DNA of 64,000 bases from Symbiodinium natans (lineage: Eukaryota; Sar; Dinophyceae; Suessiales; Symbiodiniaceae), in NCBI GenBank assembly GCA_905221605.1, contig CAJNDS010000236.1, forward strand, positions 387,001 to 451,000. Reading direction: 5' to 3'. How positions within the stretch are numbered: the first letter of the stretch is position 1; the number at the start of each line of letters is the position of its first letter. Both the position numbers and the translations under genes were made by a program. Positions 53,504 through 64,000 of this stretch are shown here, one piece after another. The notes under the pieces were generated by a model. The model ran no database searches, was not told the origin of the DNA, and saw nothing but the letters and a program-made list of their open reading frames with translations.

Positions 53504-56437
53504 CGAGAGAGCGAGAGCGAGAGAGAGAGACAGAGAGAGAGGCTCTTGGGACTTGCGCGCCCCTCGGGGCAGCTCTCCCTACGGGGGGCGGCTAAGCGTG
53601 CAGAGAGAGAGAGAGAGAGGGTTTAGGGTAAAGTCATGGGCTTTTCATGCTCTTGAGGTAGGTTCAGTGGGGCTGGCAGATCCGTGCCTCCCTAATGCTG
53701 TTCCGGTAGTGCTATACTCTTGCGATTCTCTTTGTTGTTCGTACCCTCAACATGTTTTCCGTTTGGGGGATGACCAGAATAAGGGAGCCTCAACATTAGA
53801 CCCCCCAAATCGTTGGATTCCCCTATAAAATATTGTATAGACCCCCATATGGTATATACCCCTACGTGGGAAACTCCCGTTTGGGCATTCGTGGGCCAGA
53901 GAGCTTCAGCTTGTGTACGCAGTATTTCGAGCTGCCTGATGCATGGCTGGGCTACGAGCCCTTAAATTTCTACAGGGCTTTGCCTTCGAACTTTGCAACA
54001 CATTAAAAACCCTAAACCCTAGACCCCAACCCCTAAACCCTACTTGCTGCCCACCCTCAGGATTTTCCAGCGCCCACAGTGGAGCCGAAGCAGGCGGAAA
54101 AGACCGAGGAGCAGCTCTGGATGGATGCTCCTTGCCACGCATCCCGAATCCACCCTTCCCTGCAATGTTTTCTCATGTCTTTTGGAGGGAAGAGGGGGGG
54201 GGGGGGGCGGGCGGGGGATCCGAAGCAGAAAAGCCCTAAACCCTGTAAAACCCTAAGATACCCTAAGCCCTTGCTGTAGCTCAACAGATGTTAAACCCAA
54301 ACCCTTCCCCAAAATAACGAAGCCGAAGAGCGGAATTATCTCAAAAGAAAACCGAAACCCAAAAGACCCTAAACCCTATAACAGCCCTAAGTACCCTTAA
54401 ACTAAAAAAAGAGCCCGAAGCCCCAAAGTAAGGAGCACTGGCCTGGCTACCAGAACGGCGTCAACCTCGGGGGCAGCTTTGTGATCGAGAACTGGATGCT
54501 CCTGGGGCGTTGTGAAAGCTCAACACCGTTGACTTCACGAGTTTCCTTAGCGTAGGGAATTCTGGGTTTAGGGTTTGGGGTTTGGGGTTTGGGGTTCAAG
54601 AAGGCGAGGATAGGCAGGCGTCTGGCAGTCAGCAAGTCCCTCTTGTTTTGCTTTTGCCCTTAGTCCTGCTGCCGGTTCGCGTTTGTTCGGCCAGTCCCCC
54701 AGCTTCGTAGCTTGGTGAGTTGGCGAACTGGGCTGTCTTGCCAAGTGCCCAGTTCCAACCCAAGCCGCCCGGCTTGGGGGGACGGGCCCGTGGAGGTTCG
54801 GGTGCCGCCCCTGAGGGGCCCGGAGCGTTGAACTCTCTGCGCGCCGGAGCCCCGATGATGGCACGCTCCGTCACCCACTCAATCACTCGAACTCAGCAAG
54901 TGGAGGAGTTGTTGCATCGCTAGTTCCTGGAAGATTGGATCTGATGGAAGTACCTTGTCGGGTTGAGGAGCTGCAATAATATACCCCCTCTAGGCATAAC
55001 TAGGCAGAAGCATGGACCGTGTGGTTCGTCAGTTCCTATCGGTCTTTTCCTATTTAGAATTTAGAAGGCATCCCTGAGCGGAAACTCCCAAAGTGCCCGA
55101 AGGAACCTAAGTTTCGCATCAGACGTAGATAAGACCGGTTTCGATGCGAGGTTCATGCGGAGCAAGCCCCCCTTTGATGACGCCTTCCTCCAGCTCGACT
55201 ACTCCAAGATACCCAGGTGCCCTTCGTCGTAGTTGCAAGGTTGAAGCTTCCCTGTGTAGAGTGCGGATCCCGAGCTGAGGTTCAACAACAACATGTGGTC
55301 AATTGCCATGTTGAACAAGACGTCCTCCAGCACGGCGGACGAGGATGAAGATGACAAAAGACACCTGCGCCACAAAGGTAAGAAGAAGGAGGATGGTGCA
55401 GGCGGCGGGGGAGATGGCAGCATCGCCTCTGAGACGATGTGGTGCCACTTAGAGCAGTACTACAACGATGACCTCTTGGACAAGTTCGCAGAGTTCGGGA
55501 TCAACTCCGTTCGGATTCCAGTGGGGCACTTGGGGCACTGTTGGGCATGTTTTTGTTTTTCATTCATCATATTTTACACATCCTAGAGACAAGGCAAGGC
55601 AGTTGTGTGACAATGCCAAGCCTTACTCCAAAGGACCTGTATAGGATCTGCCGCCTCCATCCGCCTCCCGTCCCTCCACAAATGGCCCAGTCTGCGCTTC
55701 GAGGTATTGGATCTTCGACGACACAGAGCTGTATCCCCTGGACTACTGGCCGGTCCCGCTGACGACCGGAGACCGGCCTTACGGCGTGAACCCTGAGGGA
55801 ATCTCGGCCAGGTTTGAGGGTTTAGGGTTTAGGGTTTACTGGTTGGTCCTCAAGCCCAGTTGCAGAAAAAGGATTTAGGGTTTAGGGCTTCGAGTTTTCG
55901 GACCGCTCGGAAAAGTTTGGGGCGCCCTTGACCAGAAGCCATCCCAAGGCTTTCCCAGTGGGGTTGGCAAAGCCAGTCGCCCTACTATTGTGTATGTACC
56001 TGTTTCTATATATATATATGTATATATTATTAATAATAATAATAACAATAGTAAGAATAATAATGATACATATGTATACATATATATATATATTGTTTGC
56101 CATACTTCTTTGTATATAGATATATTATGCCCAGTCCCAGCAAGGATTCGTGACGCCGGGCACACTCGCATTGACCAATGTCATCGTGAAGCTGTGGAAT
56201 CGCAACATGAAGGCTTCCAGCAGCGACGGGTCAGCTTTGGGGGCTTTTTGGGTTGTTTTAGGGTTTTAGAGTTTTCTGTCGTAGGTTTTTTTTAGTTTTT
56301 TAAACTAAAAGCAGTTCCCTCAGTTCACGAAGCCAACGAAGCTGCCAAGTTCGATCCGAGTTTCTTCCATGGGACCCTAAACTCTCCTAAACACTCCAAA
56401 ACATCCCTCTCCCAAACACTCCAAAACATCCCCCGAA

Positions 56438-56468
<31 letters not shown>

Positions 56469-57541
56469 CCGAAACACTAAAAAAACCCAAAACCTCCAAG
56501 CAGAAACTTTGCAGGTGATGCTCGACATGCATGCGCTTCCTGGGTGCAGCACCCCTTTCCAGTCCTATGCCGGCATCGAGTGCGCTCCAGAAGCCCCCAA
56601 CTTCTGGGAAGGTGCCGCGAAATCCAGGGTTCGCAGAGTTTAGGGTTCAGGGTCTAGGGTCTAGGGTTTAGGGTTTACGGTTAGGGGTCCAAAGCGCAAG
56701 AAAGGAAACCCTGACGCCACCCGGCAGGGCTTGCGGAAGATGGCATCTCGAATGCTGGCGGCAGTCCTTATCCGACTTATCGGGAGAAGGACCGGGCCCC
56801 TTGCAATTTTCATCTCAGGGAGAAGTCCATGTCGGGGCCACAACTAGTAGAACTACTCGTGCAATAAGAGCTGCCCCATGACCTCTCAACCTAACAGGCA
56901 GCTGGCTGCGGATATGGCGACCAACCTGGAAACGTGTTCATGGCACTAGAAGCACAAAGAACCTGTAACCACCATGGTAGCACAAGGTTGCCATGAACAT
57001 CTCATATGAGCATCGCCGTATATGTTAGTGCCCCGTACCATTTCTTCTTCTTTGAGTCGCAAAAAAGTTGGAAGCTACATTGATGGGGTCCTCATGCCTC
57101 ACTATAGGGATGCCCACAAGACGTAATTGCGACTTTCACGTATTTTTCGCGCCAGGATGGGAAGACCTGGGCGGATGTCTACTGGAAGATTGCCCTGGAC
57201 CGCGTGGTCCCCTACATCAAGTCCAGCACTCAGAGACAACTGGGCCTCAAAACCTTGGAAGCCTCCGCGCTGTAGGACTTGCATAGGATCTTTCTAAGAG
57301 TTTGCGAGGTTCCTACCTCGGTTCTTGAAGTGAGCCGTTTCGCTCTCTGGTAAGCGGCGCTTTTGGCTTCTGGAAGTATGCCCGTGAACCCTAGAGCCGT
57401 CCGTCCGGGCCCGTTTTTCTGACAGTTGCGAGGTTCATCAATGACCGGATGCCTGGGGCCATCATCGCCTATGAAGTCATCAACGTGCCCCGCCATCCCC
57501 TCGTTGAGGGTTTGGGGTTTATCGGGTTCAGGGTTTAGGGT

Positions 57542-57627
<86 letters not shown>

Positions 57628-60600
57628 TATGAGGATGTATAGGTATGAGCATGCCTGCCCCTTTTTGCCTTGTAAACAAAGTGGCCTTGAGATTGACCGC
57701 CCCCTGTGTGAACTGTTGTTGATCACGGCCCTTCTTGTTAGCTTTGCCGTGCCCTGCCCTCATTCACGACAGCTTGCGATCTGTCTCCGTTGCTGTACGA
57801 GTCTGCTTTCTGCAGTGCCAGGCATAAACGGGCCATTTTGTCCACAACTGCCCGGGAATCGCTGACCTGAAAAAGCTGTGTCTCGTTAGAAGAAGTGTTG
57901 TGGCTTATGTGCTCTGGAACTTGCACGCATGTCCATATTCGGACGACTGCATGGAGTCTGCGTAGCAATTTGGTTTCGGGCACATCCCCGACTCTGTGAC
58001 AGCGTTGGCCTTCTGTTGAACGCTCGCGACATCAACATCCCTCCCCTACTCCCTTCCCCCTGCCGCACTTGCCTTTTCTACTTTTTGCTTAAGACCCCCC
58101 GAATATTATCTCTTTTTTTTTTGGGGGTGGGGGGGGGGGGGGTGTTCTTCAGCAATTTGCAGTTTTCCTCTCCCGCTTAGGAGCCGGACCTTCTGCAGCG
58201 AGATGCGAAGGAACAGGCCGTTCGGTCTGCCACAGTGGGGCTGGCAACCGTCATGTCCCAGTTTGTGGATGAGGCTGGGCGCCACACACTGGGCTGAGTC
58301 ACCACGTCTTTCAAGCGAAGCCCTCTACTCTAGACGTATTTCACCCACATACTCCCACATCTCCTGTTGGCTTGTAGTTCTGGAGGGCCACATCGAAGTG
58401 ACGTCACACTGATACGTGGACCGTGTGGTACTAAGGATAAAGCGACCCACACCATGATTCGCGCTTGAACGTTTCTGTTCGTACCGCAGATTTGACAGAG
58501 AGCTCCCCCCAATCTCGGCTGCTTGAAAGTGTTTTCGAACATGCGTTCCGCCCTCAACCCTAAACCCTAGACCCTAAACCCTAAACCGGGCCTTTTGGTC
58601 CTCACCACAAAGATTGGCTTCGGCATCAATGACGGCACGGAGAACTATGACACCACCACGATCTCCAAGGACCTCCTGGGCCCCTATTCTCCTCTCAAGG
58701 CGCCATGGCTTCAACTTGCTTCCGAAGGTCAGATACATATGATATACATGGAAACATATATATATATATATGTGTGTGTGTGTGTACTTGTAGAATGAAA
58801 GAATATATACTTCTTCTTCTCATTAGTAGTAGTTGTTATGATTATGACTAGTCAGTACACATGTATATATATATATGTTACATGTAAAAATAACACATCG
58901 AAGACGCATACTAATTGTGCTCTCTCCCTCTCTCTCTCTCTCTCTACCTCTCTCTACCTCTCTCCCTCTCCCTCTCCCTCTCTCTCTCGCGCTCTCTCGC
59001 TGTCTCGCTCTCTCGCTGTCTCGCTCTCTCGCTCTCTCGCTCTCGCTCTCTCTCTATCTATCCAAGCCTGATCAAACCGGGAAACCCTTTCTGCTAGCAT
59101 GAGCCCCGATGAGGATCGCTGGTTGCTGGACATCCATCACTACTTCAACTGGCCATCCATGTGCAACGTCTACGGCGCAGAGGAGAGCTACATCTCCGTG
59201 CCCTGCGTGTGCGAGGTCGGCGAGCGCAAATGCAGTAGTTCAAGTCCCCATGCGGGCGTAGCTCGGGCAATCTGGGCAATCTCGTGGTTCACCTTCAAGA
59301 TGATACACAACCTCAAACCCCTTCTTGCATTTGCTGTAGTCATCTGAGACCGCTGCGTCCTTAGGGCACCACATGATCATGCTGGTAGAAGGCCAACGTG
59401 CCCAACACCACGCACCAGTATGAGCAGCACGCCTGGTCGGGCTTCATGAAGATGGGGCTGCTGGACAAGGGGCACCTTCGATCAAGAACAAAGTTGGGAT
59501 GCAAGTCTTGTGGAGGTTCCCTCTTGATGATCCAGAAGAAAAGTGATTTTCTGCACTGTGCACTTTGAGTTCATTTGCAAGTTTCAGGTGCTTCCCGGCA
59601 CAGGGTAGGCTCTTGCTCTTTGGCCATCGCCTTGCATCCGCCGCTCAGGTACAGACTCTACATTGGCGAGTGGAGTGCAGGGCTGCAGGTGGCCTCCTAA
59701 GACCACCAGTCCTACAGCCTAGAAACCTGAAGTGATTCACAGGAGTTTCCAGAAGCTCTCAAGTGGAGAAGGTAGCTTTCCGATTTTGCCAGCACACCAC
59801 ACGCCTGGCTGAGGTGGCTCGAAATTGCAACAACCCCACCAAGTTGCCGAACCCCAAGCAGGCCCAGGTCATGTGGAGGGCGCAGAAGCTCCTAGGACCA
59901 ACTCCGTTTAAGATTCTAAGGGTAGTGTTCTGGGCCCTTAATATGGTCTCTGACCTCCCTTGCAAGGGTTCTGGAGTGTGGGCTCTTGGGTTCTGGGGCA
60001 TTTGTGTGAGGTCGATGGTGTCCAATGGGGCATACTCGAAAACGCCCTTGATAAGCACTTGGCTTGAGCACAGGTTCTCCTTTCTCCGAAACTACCTGCA
60101 CTACCAGGGCCGGGCAGCACAGAGCCAGTCGTCCTTCTTCGGGGACTACTACTGGGCGGGCCGCAGCTTGGATACGACTTGGCCACGGAACTCGGCAGGG
60201 AGGAACGTATTCGTAGACCACGCGAGGTTTAGGAAAGGTTAGGGTTTAGGGTTTAGGGTCACTAGACATCAATCTAAGTGGGTTGACACGACAGTCTCCT
60301 TGAGCGTCGGCTTCTCTTTTGTCAGGCATGGGCCACAACTGGAATGCAGACCCATCGGTGTGCTGCTGTCACGAGGACACTGGTTGTTGTTTTGTTCTCG
60401 TTGTTCCAGCAAACCTCAAGCCTGGCTGAGCCATGCACGGGATATGATGGCAATGAGCGGCAGCTGTCGTTTGTCAGGCCGCCTTTGTGAAAGCACGAGA
60501 AACCAACCGCATGCGGCTGTTCTGGGAAAGCAAGGTTCAAGATCAACAAGCATGGCGCTGAAGTTTTCTCAATCGGGTTTTGATTTGGACATGGTGCGGT

Positions 60601-61858
60601 TGAAAGGCGAGGTGCAAGCTTTGACTCCAGTGGTCAGCGCCACACGCAGGCGCTTGTATTGGTAATGAAAAAGCAGCCCGCTTCCACATGACGCGATGAT
60701 ATCGGGAATGGCATCAGAAAGCATGAAGCCACCAGTTCTGGGATTTCAATAGGAAGTCCATCATTAGCTTGCGCGGCTACCAAGCTTGGTATGATTGCTT
60801 GGAGGTTCATGGGGTACTTAGATCCCACGTATAAGCCCCTCTGACTCCCCCTAAGTAGGAGAAAAGTACAGGTTTCCTGGGGTTATAAGTGCCCTAAACC
60901 CTAAACCCTAAACCCTAAACCCTAAACCCTAAACCCTAAGCCCTAAACCCTAAACCCGAAACCGCAAACCGAACCTCCAAGTACATGGGCAGACTCAGAC
61001 CCGAAGCCCATGCACCTGGGAAGGCGCCTGACCTCGCGGGTTCTCGGTTTCTTCTTCTTTTTTTGGTGAGGGGTGGGGATCTTACTGGAATCCTACTATG
61101 ATCATACGATGTCTTGTATATATGTATATATACACATATGTTTTTTGTTTAATGCTTTTTTTGGTTTTTGAACACACATATATATATATATAGGTTACCC
61201 CCAAAAGGGTTCAGAATTTGGATATCCCGCCGCATGGAAGCACCGCGCAAGGATTCTGACTGGGTAGATTTCGAGTGGTGGGATTGGAGCCTGATCAACC
61301 TCATCAGGCCGCTGAGCTTTTTTTGGTTTAGGGTTTAGGGTTTAGGGTTTAGGGTTTAGGGTTTAGGGTTTAGGGTTTAGGGTTTAGGGGTAGGGTTTAG
61401 GGTTTCGGGCTTAGGGTTTAGGGTTTCGGGTTTAGGCGCGCTAGTGAGCGAGTCTGGGTTGACGGTTGACAAGGCGCACTAGTGAGAGCTATGTATCTAC
61501 ATGGTTTAAAAAATCTTGTGGATATCACCTCTATGTGCACATATAGGCAGTCTCTTCAAGACACAACCAAAGCGCAAGTTTCGCAGGCTGGGCTTGGCCA
61601 AGAAGCTCTCGCAGATGGGGTGGACGCCAGAGAGCCTCGAAACTTACGATGCGAGGCTCTTCAGTAGAGTTTTTTGTTGGAGTCATCGTTTTCTCATGGC
61701 TGAAGTCCTGCTGGTATTGATCTAGGGTTTGGGGTGCAAGTTCGTTTGTGCTTTCGCAGCCTGCCCCTCAAGCGGCAAATGCCCTGAAAGCCTCCGGGGC
61801 AAGCGAGGAAGAGGATGTGTGTGTGGGCTCCTTCCAGATCAACTGCGGGCCCTTCTGA
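53311..61858 (+). CDS. GH5-family glucanase (exo-beta-1,3-glucanase-like), about 20 exons
   Basis: GH5 enzymes cut beta-glucans or cellulose with two Glu in a TIM barrel. Exon 1 (53311-53392) starts MFRAFRCLLLAAALG, a signal peptide. Then about 54060-54115; 54432-54515 (GVNLGGSFVIENWML, family GVNLGGWxVxExW); 55134-55216; 55266-55535 (KFAEFGINSVRIPVGH, family GINxVRIPVGYW); 55705-55810; 56140-56220; 56514-56611 (VMLDMHALPGCSTPF, family LDLHGxPG); 57156-57224 (WADVYWKIALDRV); 57426-57484 (IIAYEVIN) joined to 58181-58290 (EPDLLQRD), which forms NEP with the acid/base Glu at 58181-58183; 58589-58725; 59098-59235 (LLDIHHYFNW); 59390-59480; 59649-59695 (LYIGEWSAGL, nucleophile Glu at 59668-59670); 60075-60170; 60326-60360; 61235-61315 (DWVDFEWWDWSLINLI); 61551-61665; 61760-61858 ending TGA. 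An acidic/basic low-complexity insert lies in exon 5 (TADEDEDDKRHLRHKGKKK). Secreted; maybe acts on cell-wall glucan. Confidence 0.83.
53455..53538. repeat. GA microsatellite
   Basis: About forty GA units with some CGAGAG interruptions, inside the first intron of the GH5 gene. Confidence 0.95.
56438..56465. repeat. Poly(C) run of 28
   Basis: The longest homopolymer in the window, within 50 bases upstream of a GH5 exon acceptor. Others: about 5201-5219 (G), 46741-46758 (C), 62641-62659 (C). Confidence 0.95.
57545..57624. repeat. TG microsatellite
   Basis: About forty uninterrupted TG units in the intron that splits the GH5 NEP motif. Confidence 0.97.
58921..59063. repeat. CT-rich microsatellite
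   Basis: CTCTCC, CTCTCG and TCTC units run up to just before a GH5 exon, so it may serve as an oversized polypyrimidine tract. Confidence 0.92.
60798..60981. mobile_element. Inverted-repeat element, family D, with a CCCTAAA core
   Basis: Starts CTTGGAGGTTCATGG and ends GAACCTCCAAG. Its inner part carries ten CCCTAAA units (60894-60961). GH5 intron. Confidence 0.7.
61326..61437 (+). repeat. TTTAGGG array
   Basis: Fourteen or so units directly after the GH5 exon ending near 61315. Confidence 0.93.
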
Positions 61859-63113
61859 AACAGAGGAAGTCGTTGAGTTGAAGGATTCTTGACTCGGGCT
61901 TGCGCAGCCCGAGAGCCGCCGCAGCAAGTGAGAAGCTCATCGGCTGCTTCAGAGCAAGAATGGAACATTGCACTTCTCGAAACCTCCCGGACCCGTGCAT
62001 CCTGTAGCCCTAAGCTCAGAAGCTCAAGGATGCAAAAAGAAGTTGCAACGATATCCTTGCCGTGGCTTCTCAGAGCATGTCTCAGCATGAAGCTTACAGC
62101 ACGGCCTCTCTTGAGCCGCAATAGGCAGGATGAGGCCCGTTTGCATGCCGGAGAGGCCTCGAAGGCATATCTCCGAAGTCGGTTTTAATTGATCTTTTGG
62201 CATGCTGCACACGTCGGCACCCAATTAATTCAAGGTACTGGTACTCCTAGGGCTGCGATAGCGCAAGGCCATGGATCTAGGCTGCACACGACTGCATGAC
62301 ATGTAGTCAGGCGCAGAAGGGTCGCTGAGTGATGTCTGGGTTTGGGCGGTTGAGGGCTTACGTGGCGAATGAACGAAGGGAGGCCAGGCCATACACCCAA
62401 AACCTGTCAACCTGTCGCACTCGCATGGCTGGTGCAAGCTCTCAGTCTTCTAGATGCTGTGTGTAAGTCTTTTTGCCTTATATGGCTAACTTGCAATTTT
62501 TTCTTATGCCAGGGAATGGAATGATTCTGGAAAAGTGGGGGGTCTTGGGCTATGGAATCCTGGGGTAAGGGATCGGTGCAGTGAGAGGTACCTGGCGGCG
62601 GCGTTCGACGATGGAAGACGCTGGGCAGACCATGAAACGGCCCCCCCCCCCCCCCCCCCAAACCTCCCGATGTCGGAAAAAAGCGGTGACGAGCTGTAGG
62701 TTGATGAGGCTCTTTGAAACCTTCTCCTATAGAACCCAGAGGTCACATTCCTACACCTAAACCCTAAGCCCTAAGCCCTAAGCCCAAAACCCTAAACCCA
62801 TGGGTCAAGACTCCTTACACCGACGAAGCCTCAAGCTGGAGCCGAGGCTTGGTTCTCTATGCCTCACAAGGCCCGGGGCGGCTTTGAAAGGGCCCCCTAG
62901 AGAGAGTCTGTTTCGGGAGGAGCTGCCGGTGGCACCTAGGAGGGCCTAGGATAGATCCGTTAACTCACCTCCGACTCGCCGCTCGAGAATGCATCGAATT
63001 ACCAGCCCCAGCAAGTCTGGTGTCATGTGCTATGTGTTCAAGATGAAGGTCGATTCAAATCGTCAAGTATTGTTGCTTTTCAGTTGCTGTGCTTCTGTGC
63101 TTCTCCTATCCCA
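61859..63113. other. Downstream of the GH5 gene, no recognised gene
   Basis: Frames on both strands lack motifs. A 19-base poly(C) run at 62641-62659 and a CCCTAAG/CCCTAAA tract at 62755-62800 are the only notable marks. Confidence 0.45.
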
Positions 63114-63440
63114 TTCCGCTCCCCTCGCCTCCCCTCCCCTCCCCTCCCCTCTTCTTTTACCGTCCCCTCCCCTTCCCTTCCCAATCCCCTTGCCCCTCCC
63201 CTTCCCCTTCCCCTTCCCCTTGTCCTTCCTTGCCCCATGCCCTGCCCTTGCCCTTCCTGCTCCCCCTCCCTCTCCCTGCCTCCCTCTCTCCCTCGTTCCC
63301 TCGCTCCCTCGCTCCCTCGCTCTCTCCTCTCTCCTCTCTCCTCTCTCCTCTCTCCTCTCTCCTCTCTCCTCTCTCCTCTCTCCTCTCTCCCCTCGCCCTC
63401 GCTCTCGCTCTCTCTTTCTCTGTTTCTCTCTCTGTTTCTC
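63114..63440. repeat. Pyrimidine-rich low-complexity tract
   Basis: CCCCTT, CTCCCT and a regular CTCTCTC block (about 63325-63390). Long Pro/Leu/Ser frames on + and Arg/Glu frames on - are artefacts of this composition. Confidence 0.95.
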
Positions 63441-63461
63441 CGTCTCTGTCGATCTCTTGTA

Positions 63462-63585
63462 GTCACACTCAAAAACCGGCACGGCACTGAGCCCAATTTG
63501 AAGCGAGGTTCCGCGGCGCCGCTGCCGCTGCAGACCTGGCAGCTGGGCGAGGCCACTGCTTGTGCTGATTGCGTTTTGCACGGTT
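63462..63585 (+). CDS. Possible exon of a further gene, partial
   Basis: After the pyrimidine tract and a TTGTAG acceptor the frame gives VTLKNRHGTEPNLKRGSAA, then LPLQTWQLGEATACADC. The composition is protein-like but no family is known to me. It may start or continue a gene to the right of the window. Confidence 0.3.
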
Positions 63586-64000
63586 CAGGGTCTGGGGTTC
63601 AAAAGGCTTAGGGTTTGGGGTTGTGTACAAAACTCCTCTGTTACAAGATGGTTTAGGGAGGCTTCAACGTTTGGGGGTTCAGTGGGTCGCTTCATGCGTG
63701 TGACGCGAGCCCAGGAAGATGGACAGGCATCTTATGACAGCTGTGGCTCTGGATTTTGGCCTGGCGTGTTTGGATCCTTTTTTTTTCTCAACAGAGCGGC
63801 AGTGCGCTAAAACAAGTACAAAGGCCTTCCCATGGTAGCACAGAACCAGAATCCTTGGAAAACGGAGGCACTTGCCAACCCGATTGCAAGCGGTCACCAA
63901 CTGCCTGATTATTTGCTTATATGGCATCAGAAATTCGCTTCTCGAAGGATGCATGAGAGGGGTCCCAACAGGGCACGGAGGGATCATGCAAGGCTTGCAT

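Noticed and set aside
57482-57490. Loss of the catalytic Glu in GH5 (reads NVP in the open frame)
   Set aside because: GTG after AAC is a GT splice donor; the next exon starts GAGCCG after a TTAG acceptor and restores NEP.
3157-61437. True chromosome end
   Set aside because: Telomere-type arrays are short, in both orientations and inside genes, so they are interstitial.
62989-63611. Pro/Ser/Leu-rich 157-194 codon frames near the right end
   Set aside because: Pyrimidine-rich low-complexity DNA gives open frames in all three phases; only the piece after 63462 is kept as a possible exon.

Overview
The window reads as a stretch of nuclear genome from a dinoflagellate. This rests on several things seen together: every gene I can recognise is on the + strand; the genes are cut into many small exons (often 40-150 bases) with long introns; there is one PPR repeat per exon; a Cys/His-rich domain and a retropepsin-like protein with a DEG motif resemble families I know from Symbiodinium-type genomes; some introns seem to use GA or GC instead of GT donors; and more than fifty tracts of the plant/dinoflagellate telomere unit TTTAGGG (or CCCTAAA) are scattered through introns and intergenic DNA. 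The species cannot be fixed from the sequence alone. Most short open frames here are chance frames in GC-rich or repetitive DNA. I called exons by protein family similarity remembered from known families and by plausible splice sites, so exon edges are approximate.

Layout: 0.6-6.3 kb, a pentatricopeptide (PPR) gene; 7.65-8.13 kb, a single-exon Cys/His zinc-finger-like protein; 12.0-17.7 kb, a carboxylesterase whose third intron holds a 1.7-kb satellite of perfect hairpins and a tRNA-Ala-like gene; 18.0-19.7 kb, the 5' half of a choline-transporter-like (CTL/SLC44) gene; 21.3-25.2 kb, a short LTR retroelement with intact LTR pair; 25.2-26.0 kb, unassigned exons; 27.4-32.0 kb, an NSUN6-type RNA cytosine-5 methyltransferase; 38.2-47.1 kb, the middle and 3' half of a CTL/SLC44 gene with an intronless short-chain dehydrogenase nested in one intron; 48-52 kb, unassigned exons; 53.3-61.9 kb, a secreted GH5-type glucanase of about twenty exons.

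The two CTL parts are complementary: the first has the N-terminus, TM1 and the first luminal loop, the second starts at TM2 and runs to near the C-terminus. Either they are one gene of about 29 kb that hosts a retroelement, the NSUN6-like gene and a dehydrogenase gene in its introns, or they are two partial copies.

The non-genic DNA is unusually structured. At least five families of short palindromic elements (MITE-like, several with 6-10 bp target duplications) lie in introns, some with a TTTAGGG array as their core. Poly(C)/poly(G) runs, TG, GA, CT, GAA and TATG microsatellites, and degenerate tandem repeats fill much of the rest. Large parts of 6.3-7.6, 8.8-11.7, 32-38 and 61.9-64 kb hold nothing I can assign.
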